Shown here: in pieces, positions 9,807 to 19,657 of the stretch | Layout: every line of letters begins with the position of its first letter | How positions within the stretch are numbered: the first letter of the stretch is position 1 | The notes under the pieces: model-generated | The model's input: only the letters and a program-made list of their open reading frames with translations | Told to the model about the DNA's origin: nothing | The model's database searches: none | From: Thalassia testudinum | Taxonomy: Eukaryota; Streptophyta; Magnoliopsida; Alismatales; Hydrocharitaceae | NCBI GenBank assembly: GCA_037157565.1 | Contig: JAZHRO010000055.1 | Span: 43,307,001 to 43,371,000, forward strand | DNA: 64,000 bases | Direction: 5' to 3' | Position numbers and translations under genes: made by a program

Positions 9807-11178
9807 TTAATAAATTCTAAGTTGATATCCCCTTTTAAGACAATCTCTAAGAAAGTGATGTCTAATATCAATATGTTTAGTCCTAGAGTGTTGTTCTGGA
9901 TTCTTGGATAAGTTGATTGCACTAGTGTTGTCACACAAGATTTTGTTGTTTTTAAAAGTTATCCAAAATCTTTTAAAGTCTATTTCATCCACAATAGTTG
10001 TGAACATGCTAAGGATGCTGCTACATATTCTGCTTCAGTTGTGGATAGAGATACAACGTTTTGTTTTCTAAAGAACCAGGAGACTAGGGAATTTCCGAGA
10101 AATTGACAAGTTCCACTAGTACCCTTTTGGTCTATGAAGCTACCCGCATAGTCAGCATCACAAAAGGAATATAATTCCAAAGTGTCTGACTCCAGATAGA
10201 AGAGTCCTAAGTCTTGTGTGTTGTTTAGATATCTAAGGATTCTTTTAATAACATTCAGATGTGATTCCTTAGGGTTTACTTGAAAATGAACACATAAACA
10301 AGTGAAAAATAGAATGTCAGGTCTACCTACAGTTAAGTATAATAGAGATTCTATCATGTTCCTATAAAGTTTTTGATTTACTGACTTACCTGTGTCATCA
10401 GTTTTTAATTGGGTAGAAGCTACCATCGGTGTTTCTTTGCTTTTGACTTTGTCCATTGAGAATTTCTTCAATATCTCTGCTGTGTATTTTGTTTGAGATA
10501 TGAAGATTTCGGAGGATAGTTGATCAATCTGAAGACCTAGGAAGAACTTAAGTCCTCCCATCATGCTCATCTCAAATTGATCTTGCATAACCTTTGCAAA
10601 TTCTCGACAAAGTAGATCATTAGTAGCACCGAAAATAATATCATCAACATATATTTGAATTATTAGGTCATTTTGTTTTCTTTTTGTAAATAAAGTTGGA
10701 TCGATTTGACCAATTTTAAACTCATTGTCAATTAAGTATGTTTTTAATCTTTCATACCAAGCTCGTGGAGCTTTTTTAATCCATACAATGCTTTGTTTAA
10801 TTTGTATATGTGTTCTAGATGATTTGGATCTTCAAATCTTGGAGGTTGTTTATCAAAGACTTCCTCCTTAATGAATCCATTTAAAAAGGCACTTTTGACA
10901 TCCATTTGGAAAAGCTTGAATTCCATATGAGCTGCAAAAGCTAGCAACATTTTAATAGATTCAAGTCGGGCAACAGGTGCATATGTTTCGTCAAAATCTA
11001 TTCCTTCCTCTTGATTATATCCTTGAGCCACAAGTCTAGCTTTATTTCTAACTACATGTCTTGATTCATCAAGTTTGTTCCTAAAAATCCACTTGATTCC
11101 AATAATAGTTTGTTGCTCAGGTTTTGGAACAAGTTTCCATACTTGATTTTTCCTGAATTGGTTTAGCTCATCTTCCAT
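9807..11178 (-). pseudogene. Copia reverse transcriptase and RNase H
   Basis: The N-terminal frame (10744-11178) has WKLVPKP, WIFRNKLDE, ARLVAQGYNQEEGIDF.ETYAPV, QMDVKSAFLNG and ALYGLKK. A shift then leads to the catalytic YVDDI near 10640, FFLGLQI, the RNase H words FCDADYAGS and TEAEYVA, and in a last frame DNTSAINLSKNP and HIDIRHHF (9807-10007). All blocks are in the family order. At least two frameshifts separate them (near 10740 and 9990), so no intact enzyme can be made. Confidence 0.92.
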
Positions 11179-11280
11179 AGCAATAATCCAATAATTATCT
11201 AAGAAGGCTTCCTTAACATTTTTAGGTTCTAATTGATATACAAAAGTTGTAAATGCTAACGTGTTAAGGGAAGATCTGGT

Positions 11281-12480
11281 CTAAACTCCTTTTGATAATT
11301 CCCCTATTACTAGTTCTTTAGGATGATCTTTTACAAACGAGATATCTTTGGGTAGTTCATTAGAAATAATATCTTCTGGAATGTTTGAATGATCAACTAT
11401 TGTATCATGATCATCAGTTGTAGAAGATTTAGGTTGATCTAATGTTTCATCAAATGATACATGCATGGTTTCATCAACAACATAATTATTCTTATTAAGG
11501 ACCCTATAGGCTTTACTTCTGGTTGAATAACCTAGGAAAATCCCTTCTGAGCTTTTTGCATCAAACTTATCAAGATTATCTTTAGTATTAAGTATAAGAC
11601 ATCGACATTTGAAAATCTTGAAGTAGGAAATTCTAGGTGTTCTTCCATAATAGAGTTCAAAGGGTGTCTCCTTTAGAATTGGTCTGATCAGGGTTCTATT
11701 TTGGATATAACAAGTAGTGTTTACAACCTCAGCCCAAAAATATTGAGGCAGCTTTGACTCGCACAGCATCGTGCGGGCACACTCTTGTAAGGTCCTATTT
11801 TTCCTCTCAACTACACCATTCTGCGATGCAGCTCTAGGGAAGGAAAACTCGTGTTTACTTCCATATTGATCACAAAAATTTGAGAAAGATTCATTTTCAA
11901 ATTCTCCACTATGATCACTTCTGATTCTAATTACTTCTGATCCTTTTTCATTCTGTAATCTTCTAACTAGTTTGCTAAAGGCATTTAAGGTTATGTCCTT
12001 GCTCTTTAAGAAACATACCCAAATAAATCTAGAGAAGTCGTTAATTATGACTAAACAATATTTGCACCCGCTTAGGCTTTCAGATTTGGTTGGTCCGAAT
12101 AAGTCTAAGTGAATAGCTCCAGGGGTTGAGAAGTGCCAACCATCCTTTTTGGTTTAAAAGTGTTTTTGGTTTGTTTGTTGACTTGACAAGAATCGCAGAC
12201 TTTTCTTTTCTTGAAGTCGATCCATGGTAGACCTTTGACAAGTTCATGTTTCACAAGTTTACTAATGTTTCCCATGTGAACATGACCTAGTCTTTTATGC
12301 CAAAGAGTTGCTTCTTTGTCAGATACGACTAGACATTCAAGATTGTCATATTTGTCGAAGCTTATGGTGCAAATATCTTTGTGTCTTTCCTTTAAGAATA
12401 ACTTGATTTGTTTCTTCATCAGGAATTTTAAAACCTTTTGATGTAAACGTAATTATATTCCCCTTATCACATATTTGGCT
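11281..12480 (-). pseudogene. Copia GAG-pre-integrase and integrase
   Basis: The pre-integrase zinc-binding part is at 12105-12419 (WHKRLGHVHMGNI, then C..C in VCDSCQ). The catalytic core follows with the first Asp in HLDLFGP, the second in RSDHSGEFEN and the Glu in NGVVERKNRTL, so the D-D-35-E residues are retained. The conserved C-terminal words are YFWAEVVNTTCYIQNR, ETPFELYYGR and EGIFLGYS (11281-11769). Breaks occur between the two ORF blocks near 12105 and 11770. Confidence 0.9.
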
Positions 12481-12534
12481 TAACCTTTAACTAAGTGCAC
12501 ATTATCAATAGAGGTAGAAGAATTACCAATTTGG

Positions 12535-12700
12535 CCAGTACCAATAATATGGCCCTTGTGGTTATTCTCAAACGTGATCGTACCACCTTCCTGAAGGTTG
12601 AGTTGTAGGAATAGGTCTTCCTCGCCGGTCATGTGCTTGAAACAGCCGTTGTCCATAATCCATCTTCTTTCTTCTCTTTCCTATCATTGATTTGCGATTG
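12535..12700 (-). pseudogene. Copia aspartic protease region
   Basis: The minus strand reads W.MDNGCFKHMTG, then EEDLFLQLN and IIGTG. Family members usually have D-S/T-G in this place. Here the triad is D-N-G, which should damage the protease. Confidence 0.7.
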
Positions 12701-12786
12701 TGAGGCTTTGATTGGTATAGTGGCTTCAATGTTCCATTAATTTGTTGGAAAGTCCACTTATAATCTGCTGAGCCTACAAAACAAGA

Positions 12787-13506
12787 TTACAAAATGCTTT
12801 TTCGTACCCATTTTTGCTTGGGTCCACGGTGGTTAGTTTTCATTGCATGTTTTGGAAAGCTACCTTTCTCTTTGTTTTGACTGGAACTAGATGCTTCATG
12901 GCTATTCTTTAGTATATAGCCTAACCTAAACTTTGTGGTGCTTTGGGTTTGTGTTCCTAACAATTTATGCAGATTTCTACTTTCATTTATGAATTTTGTC
13001 AAGTCATTTAGTAGAACAGCAAAGTTTTCTTTCAATTTATCTATGTCTATTTCTAGGTGGTTTATTCGAAATTTTAGTGTTGTAATTTCAACAGATAGCT
13101 CTTTGTTTTGATTATCAAGTGCTTTCTTTTGTGCTTTCTCTTTGTCTAGTATCTTTACTAGGTTTTTGTTTTCTAATTTTAATGATGTAGCTATATCATG
13201 CAATTCAAAGAATACTTCTAATAGTTCATCTTGAGTAAGGGAGGTTACCTCATCTTCTAGCGCCATCAATCCAAGAAGAGTTTCTTCTCCTAATGTTTGT
13301 TCTTCTTCTGAACTTGAGTCTGACTCATCCCAAGTTGCAGTAATGGCTTTCTTCTTTCCATCTTTACTGAAGTGTTTCTTCTTCTTTTCAGATTCCTTCC
13401 TGAGAAGTGGGCAATCCTTCTTGATGTGTCCCTTTCTCTTGCAGTTGTAACAGACGACTGTGTCATTGTTTCTTCCTTCTTTCTTCTTCCTCCAGTTCTT
13501 CTTGTC
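12787..13506 (-). pseudogene. Copia gag C-terminal part: CCHC knuckle and coiled coil
   Basis: A CX2CX4HX4C knuckle is visible near 13435-13475 (CYNCKRKGHIKKDC), followed by an S/E-rich linker. A long helical segment (12787-13269) rich in K, E, L and N has a heptad-like pattern. It ends in a basic tail with KTNHRGPKQKWV. The long coiled-coil extension after the knuckle is typical of the Sirevirus lineage. Confidence 0.8.
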
Positions 13507-14271
13507 CTAAAGAAACTTTCTGAATTTTCTGGATAGAAGTGCTATGTCTTCCTCTTCTCCACTTGAAGTTTCTTCAGATTCTTGAGTGGCTTCAAGGGCT
13601 ATGGCTTTCTTCTTTACTCCTTCACCTTCATGCTCCTTCATGTGTTGAAGTTGAACTTCATAGGCCATCAAGCTTCCGATAAGATCATCTAATTTGAGGG
13701 TAGACAGATCTTTCAACTCCTGTATTGCTATGGTCTTGGTTTCCCAATCACTGGTGAGAGATCGGAGTATCTTTCTCACCAGTGCTTCATTCTTGATCTC
13801 CTGATCTAGGTTCCTTAGAGAGTTTATCATGTCCATAAACCTTATGAACATTTCCTTGATTGACTCACCTTTCTTCATCCTGAAAAGCTTATAATTTTGC
13901 ATTAGTAAATTCACTCTAGTTTCCTTTACCTTTGTCGTGCCTTCATGGGTCACTTTGAGGGTGTTCCAGATTTCGTAGGCTATCTTGCAAGCAGAAATGT
14001 GGTTGAATTCTGCTCTCAAAATCCCATAGAAGATTGCATTCATGGCTTTTGCATTGTGAGTTGCCATCTTTATTTGATATGGTGTCACAACTACTCCTTC
14101 CTTGATCTCAAGGCGAGTATACTTGGAGGCGATGATGTCCCATACTTCGAAATCCATGGACTCCAGGAAGATTTGCATCCTTGTCTTCCAATATCCATAG
14201 TTTGTCCCGTCAAAGAGAGGACAAACAATAGATTGCCCCTCAGCGTATGTGTCAACGGACGATTTTGACAT
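13507..14271 (-). CDS. Copia gag (UBN2-type), N-terminal part
   Basis: I chose the start at 14271 (MSKSSVD), just inside the PBS, rather than the longer frame. Key words are LFDGTNYGYWKTRM, MAT.NAKAMNAIF, AYEIWNTLKVTHEGT, FRMKKGESIKEMF and EALVRKILRSL, all standard for the capsid domain of copia gag. The frame stays open for about 255 codons and stops just before the zinc knuckle, so this is the best preserved coding block of the element. It lies one reading-frame break away from the rest. Confidence 0.88.
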   Translation of the reverse strand: MSKSSVDTYAEGQSIVCPLFDGTNYGYWKTRMQIFLESMDFEVWDIIASKYTRLEIKEGVVVTPYQIKMATHNAKAMNAIFYGILRAEFNHISACKIAYEIWNTLKVTHEGTTKVKETRVNLLMQNYKLFRMKKGESIKEMFIRFMDMINSLRNLDQEIKNEALVRKILRSLTSDWETKTIAIQELKDLSTLKLDDLIGSLMAYEVQLQHMKEHEGEGVKKKAIALEATQESEETSSGEEEDIALLSRKFRKFL

Positions 14272-14286
14272 CTTCTGGACAACCTT

Positions 14287-14298
14287 ACTCTGATACCA
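14287..14298 (-). other. Copia primer binding site (initiator Met tRNA)
   Basis: The minus strand reads TGGTATCAGAGT two bases after the LTR end, complementary to the 3' end of the initiator-Met tRNA. Confidence 0.92.
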
Positions 14299-14300
14299 AA

Positions 14301-15280
14301 TGAGGGTTGGAGAATATCCTGTGGATCGCAACTAAATACTAGAGGGGAGGGGTGAATAGTATTGCTTTAAAAAATAAGAGTTAGATTAAAAAATAAGATA
14401 ATAGAGATTCATGCACGGAGTACACCTGATTTATAGTGGAAACCCAATCCAAGTAAAAACCACTACCTAAGCCTCCCAGCTTAGGATTTTTTTGACTAGT
14501 ACAAGCTAGTCAATCCACTATTCGCACCACTTGAATGAGGGTGGCACAACCTCTTACAAACCCTTCTCTTTTATCCTGAAGAGAAGCAAAAACAATAAGC
14601 ACGGATCTTCCAAACAAGCTTGGGATTCGTAAATCAAAACAACAAAATAGAATAACAATAAAATGAATTCTATGGAACCTCAATAAATGATCAAATTGAT
14701 TTTTCACAGAGGTTCGAGGCAACATGCTTTCGAAGAGCGTGAAGAATGAGACGTGAAAGCCTTTTGCAATAAGCACGAAAAGCTCTATTTTTGAATGGTG
14801 TTTCTCTTTAAACGTTGTGTGTAAATGGCATGCATACGACCTCTATTTATATAAAATGTTTTGCTTGAATAGAAAACAAAATTGGTCGATCAAAAAGTAC
14901 TTTGGTTGATCAATTAAGAATGTTGATCTATCACTTGTTGGTCGATCAATTAGCTTGGTTGGTCGATCAAGAGGATTTTTCTCAACTTCCTAAAATGAAC
15001 TGATTTGATCAGTCAAATAAGTAGGGTGGTCGATCAATTAGTAAGTCTGGTCGATCAATAACCCTAAAATTTGGTTTTGAAAAGATACGCGAAAAAATCA
15101 TTTTTGAGTTTTATTTGACGTTCCTTACAATAAAGTCCTAGACTCAAATAAATGAAAAAGATGCACATCAGCAACTATTTGAACTTGTGTCTTGAACAGA
15201 GGTTTCAATCCAAGATAGTCCTGAAATGTCAATCATAGAAATAAACATAATTTTGGTGCATCAAAACAAAGGTGCTTACA
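14301..15280 (-). repeat. 5' LTR of the copia element
   Basis: It matches 5879-6893 with many transitions and a few indels. The ends are TGAGGGTTGG and GGTGCTTACA. Degenerate TTGGTCGATCAA copies lie at 14880-15065. Confidence 0.93.
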
Positions 15281-15285
15281 GACCA
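15281..15285. repeat. Right TSD of the copia element (GACCA)
   Basis: Identical to 5874-5878. Confidence 0.95.
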
Positions 15286-15522
15286 CTCTACATAAATTTA
15301 ACATTTAAGATCCTAAAAGCCAAATTTAATGTATTTTTGGTAGTTTTTTAGATAAGCGTGGCAAGTTTAGAATTGCTAACTTGGAATTTTGTGGGAAGAC
15401 AAGGCACTTGAAGCTTCTCAAAATCCCACTTTGTTTCTACAACTACACACGCGAAAGAAAGAGGGACAAGGGGATGAGATCCAAATATCAAGCGAGAGAA
15501 ATGATGAAAGCAAAGCTGTGCC
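15286..15522 (-). other. G0 leader, proximal part (no gene)
   Basis: Non-coding sequence between the PBS and the copia insertion. It continues at 4532-5878. Confidence 0.6.
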
Positions 15523-15540
15523 TCCCTAGCAACGGTGCCA
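15523..15540 (-). other. G0 primer binding site
   Basis: The minus strand reads TGGCACCGTTGCTAGGGA, five bases from the LTR end. It resembles the TGGCGCCGTTGCCGGGGA site of Athila-type elements and of E3 and G1 in this window. Confidence 0.8.
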
Positions 15541-15545
15541 AAAAG

Positions 15546-17773
15546 TGATGTAAAAAATAGCGTGATTTGTAAAAGTGGGTTTTGAGTCATTGTAACATGC
15601 CAAATCGCAATTGCTTTTAAATTTTTAAACCTAGATAGTGGAGTATCTAGGGTCGCCCAAGGAGGCAATGTTTGCAATTTCAGATCTCTTACTTGAAAAA
15701 TAGGAAATCAACTTTCTTTTTGATATTTTTGCATATATGACTTTTGTTTGATTTTGAAATAACAGGTACTTGTAAAATTGATGGAGAAAAAATGATCTAC
15801 ACTTAATTCACTAAACTATTAATAAGGTGACAAGTATGGCCTATCCCTAAGCTCACTCTAGACACGTGGAGGCCTAGAGTAATTAGGAAGAGGAAGTGAA
15901 AAAGTGCTAGAAACAAGATAAAGTAATTGCGACAAAAAATTGAAAAGAAGGCAACTTTGATTAATGCAAAAGTGTTTTACAAAAAACCCTAATAGATGAA
16001 TGCTTCTACTACTAGCAACTAAAATACAAAATAAGCAAACCACTAATCCTTTGAATGTTGGTGAAGAAGAAAGGCTCTTTCTCCAACTACAACTGCTCTC
16101 GTAGTTGAAAAGAACTTCTCCTTCTCCTTGATTTGCTCCTCTAAGATGTGTCCTTCCTGGCAAGCCCTAGATGGGCTATGCCCTTGCTCCTCAAAGGGTG
16201 GACGTCCACCCTAGAATCTCCTCCTCTACCTGGCCGTCCTCCTTGAATGGAAAATGTCCTCCTCCTTAGCGTGGCACAAGGAGAAGAATGGAGAGGAAGA
16301 AGGCACCAAGGAGGTAAGGGATAGCCTCCTTAATCTCCTTCCTTCCTTCTTCTCCTTAGTCATGGGCTATGGTTGGATTAGGTAGAAAATAAACTAAGGG
16401 GGGATCAATTTCTAATGGTGGTTAGGAGGGTTTTTATAAATGTGGAGAAGGGGGTAGTTGGTGTGGGTTAGGTGGATGCTAGGATGCATTTAGGTTGTAG
16501 TTATGGGTGGTTATGTTGATCCTAGGGTTAGGACTAGTTGGTGCCAGCCAAGGGGGTGCCATGGGGGTGGTTAAGGGCATGGAGGGGCACCATAGTTTGG
16601 CGCCAACCATGGAGGGGTGCCATGGTTTTGGCGCCAACTGTGGGAGCTTCTAGAAGGTGGGTATGTGGATGGTGGATAAGGGTTGTAGGGGTAGGTGTAG
16701 GGTGGAGATTGATGGGTTTTTGGAGGGAAAAAGGTGGCGCCAAAAGGAAGTAGTTATGGTGGTTTTGGCCACACTTTCTTGGTGGCTTTTGGTGGTAGAC
16801 ATGGGGTGAAGAGGTGTGTCTATGTTGGTGCCAAATTGGAGTAGCTTAGGTGGAGCTTAGGTGGGTTTACTTGGTGGAGCTAGTTAGCTGGGAGTTAGGG
16901 TTAGGTAGGGTGGATGGTAGATGGCCAAGGAGTTGGAGCTTAGCTAGTAGGTGAGTGGAGGAGGAGGTATCTGGAGCTAGGGTTTTGAGGAGAGGAGCTG
17001 AGAAGGTGATGTTTGGAGCTGCACTGTTGCTGGTAGCTACTAAAGAAGATGGCAAGGAGCTACTTTAGCTGGCTTAGCTTGCTTGTTCTTTGCTAACTGC
17101 TAAGTCAAGCTGGATTCTACTAAAGTATGCTGAGGTGAGCTGGGTCTGATCTTCCCAGGGAGGACCTAGCTAGCTGGAGTAGCTAAGGTAGCATAGCTCA
17201 ACTACCCGGGAGCTGGACTTGAGCTGGCCTGAGCTAGGTGAAGTCATCTTCAGGTGGCTTGAGTTGAGTAGAGCTAGAGGTAGCTGGAATTGAGCTGAGG
17301 TAGACTCTAGTCAAGTTAGCTGAGCTAGCTAGAGCTCCCAGTGAATTGATGGGAGTTGAGATGAGCTAGACTCAACTAAGTTGAGTTGGATCTAAGTTGA
17401 CTTGAGCTAGGGTGAGCTAAGATGAGCTATCTTGAGCTATCATTCAATTGAAATGAGCTGAATGGAGCTAGGTTGAGCTAACCCTAGTTCAAGTGAGCTA
17501 GTATCCACCTATGATGAGCTGGATTAGGATGAGTCCCAGTTGGTTTGAGCTTCTCCTTCTCCAGTTGCCTTCCTGAGTGCTAGGGTTTTAGGGATCTAAC
17601 AATCTAATTAACCCTAACACTCAAATACACACATCAAAAAGACAATAAAAAGTATAATGCATGCCTAACCTAATTTATGCCTAATGCAACCCAAAAACCC
17701 ATTTGCGGAGTTAAAATCCTAAGAGCTAGGTTTGTTTTAATGCATAAGAATGATGATAAACTAGCGTTTATCA
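15546..17773 (-). repeat. 5' LTR of G0 (LTR family B, 2.23 kb)
   Basis: On the plus strand it runs from TGATGTAAAAAATAGCG to GATAAACTAGCGTTTATCA. Two further copies (48359-50594 and 55468-57733) share the ends and the inner order: a CCTAGAGTAATTAGG stretch, a clustered CTCCTTGG region, TTGGCGCCAA words, then a long AGCT-rich tract. No gene is supported inside it. Confidence 0.88.
16850..17570. repeat. AGCT-rich degenerate array in LTR family B (copy 1)
   Basis: About 700 bp is dominated by GAGCTNAGCT and GAGCTGG words, giving AGCT roughly every 8-20 bases. The same tract occurs in both other family-B LTRs. Confidence 0.8.
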
Positions 17774-19657
17774 ATCCGCCTCAGAGTTATTTGAAGGGAT
17801 GGCGGGAAACTTGATCAACAATGCATCAATGTCACAATTCACGTGAGGAAACCTGCACCAAAACCCTCATCAGAACTCGCATCACAAGGGCATTCATGAA
17901 ATCCAAAACCCATCCAGTTCAAGGGACTTAGAGATTATAGCTGAGAAACTGGACAAAGTCGACATCGTAGCAAAGCATCTCCATGAGGTCTGCAATATGA
18001 TGAAAAATCTTACACCTCTACTTGCTACGCAGAATCTCGCACGTTTACCTGTTTCGCAAATTCCCACAGGGAGGGAATTTGTGAATAATCTGGATTCTAG
18101 AGATCCTTCTTCCTTGGATATACTCCCTACTCATTCACCAACCCAAGGAGGGACCTTTGTTGCATCATTCCACCTCTTTCCCTACTTCCTGCTCATTTAA
18201 ATGCCATTCAGGGATACACTACAAGATCAAACCCATATTCAAATACCTATAATCCTTGATGTCATAATCACCCTAATTTATCTTAGTTTGATCATTCCCA
18301 AAGACCACAATATCTGAATCAGACCCGTCAAAACCTGCCTACGTTGCCGTTTCAGCAACCTAATGCGAGGCCCTTTCATGCGAGTACACAGAACTACTTA
18401 GGGACAAATAGAGATATGCAGCTCGACTAGATTTTGCGAGCTATGACAGAGAACCAGCAATAGAATGCTGAAGCTCTTGCTGAGGTACAACGGCAATGTT
18501 CGGCAGAACTGGCTGATCTTAAGGGTCAAAACACGCAGTTAGCTGAATCTCGTCAGCTAGGGGCCCTACCATCCCAGCCAGTTCCAAACCCTAGAAATAT
18601 CCAAAGTAATAGGTTTAACCCAGGAGGTCAACATCCGACTCAGGGACAAGTCCACTTTCTAAATCAGGTACCCCCAAATCAGAATAAAAACCCGCCTTAT
18701 GCACCTCCCGAATTTAAGTATCTAAATCAGCAGCCACCATATCCGAATCAAACGAGTCAACCTTTATTACTGAATCCAACTTTCCATAATAAAGCTTCTA
18801 CATCTTCTTCTCCTGCTTCCTCTTCACATTTGGGTATTAACTCTGTTACAACCCACCGGGGGACTTCTACTAGGGATTCGGTAGATCCACATTTGCATTC
18901 CCAAGACCCTAGTACATCTAGAGCAACTCCTGCTTCTACACCTGTAAGAGGTGATTCACCTTTTCGTGATTAGGGTAACCCCTCAGTAGGACAGGATATC
19001 CAAGTCCCATTCCCAGAAGCATTGAAGAAATTTAGGAAACAAAAGCAGCCTATCACATTAGATAAGGATTTAATTAAAATTTTTGAACAGGTTCACATTA
19101 ATATCCCACTCCTAGATGCCTTAAAGCACATTCCGACTTATGCAATATTTCTCAAGGAGTTGTGTACTCCTAAGCATAAGTTGAAGAAAGGGAGCACTGT
19201 GGTACTCTCTGAGCAAGTGAGCTCAATTATTTCGAGGACGCTTCCATTGAAAAAGAAAGATCCAAGATCTCCATTTATTTCCTGTATAATTGGGGACCAG
19301 TGCTTTGATAGAGCCCTCCTTGATTTAGGAGCATCCATTAATCTTATTCCATCTACCTTGGTAGAACACTTTGATATAGAAAACCTAAAGCCTACCAATG
19401 TGACTTTACAATTAGCAAATAGATCCATTAAGTCACCAAAAGGGATTTTGGAAGATATTATAGTTAGGTTCGGGATTTCTACTTTCCTGTGGATTTTATT
19501 GTACTGGATATGGAAGTACTCGAACTCATTAGTGATACCCTAATTATTTTAGGGAGATCCTTTTTGGCCACTGCGAAGGCCAACATAGATTGTGAATCTG
19601 GAAATATAGAATTAAAGTTTGGGGAGAAGACAATTAAACTTGATACATTTAAAGCTT
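17774..19657 (+). pseudogene. G2: gypsy gag-protease remnant on the plus strand
   Basis: The frame starts inside gag (LINNASM, EKLDKVDIVAKHL, PTGREFVNNLD), matching G1 gag in order. It passes a Q/N/P-rich linker with several stops and enters the pre-protease block PFPEALKKFRKQK, VHINIPLLDALKHIPTYAIF and LKELCTPK. The retropepsin core has DLGASINLIP near 19326, then LQLANRSIKSP, a frameshift near 19480, and DFIVLDMEV, ILGRSFLATA, CESGNIELKFGEKTIKLDTF. The 5' side is cut by the G0 LTR and the 3' side exactly at 19657 by E1. The catalytic D-x-G-A of the protease is intact but the frame is not. Confidence 0.88.

Larger units (their letters stand above)
5879..15280 (-). mobile_element. Complete Ty1-copia element, Sirevirus-like (9.4 kb)
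   Basis: LTRs of 1015 and 980 bp share the ends TGAGGGTTGG...GGTGCTTACA and are flanked by the perfect TSD GACCA. The PBS TGGTATCAGAG matches the initiator-Met tRNA end. The minus-strand order is gag, CCHC knuckle, long coiled-coil tail, protease, integrase, RT/RNase H, an env-like region and several CTCCCCCTT blocks before the 3' LTR. The gag extension, the env-like region and the repeated PPT-like boxes are known Sirevirus traits. Coding regions carry stops and frameshifts. By eye the LTRs are roughly 90% identical, so the insertion is not recent. Confidence 0.93.
3800..17773 (-). mobile_element. G0: minus-strand gypsy element, split by a copia insertion
   Basis: Read on the minus strand it has a family-B 5' LTR (15546-17773), a PBS, a leader (15281-15522 and 4532-5878, interrupted by the copia element) and the N-terminal half of gag (3800-4531). 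Gag is then cut by E0, and the rest, including any pol and 3' LTR, lies left of the window. The gag sequence is of the same Athila/OTA type as that of G1. Confidence 0.75.
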
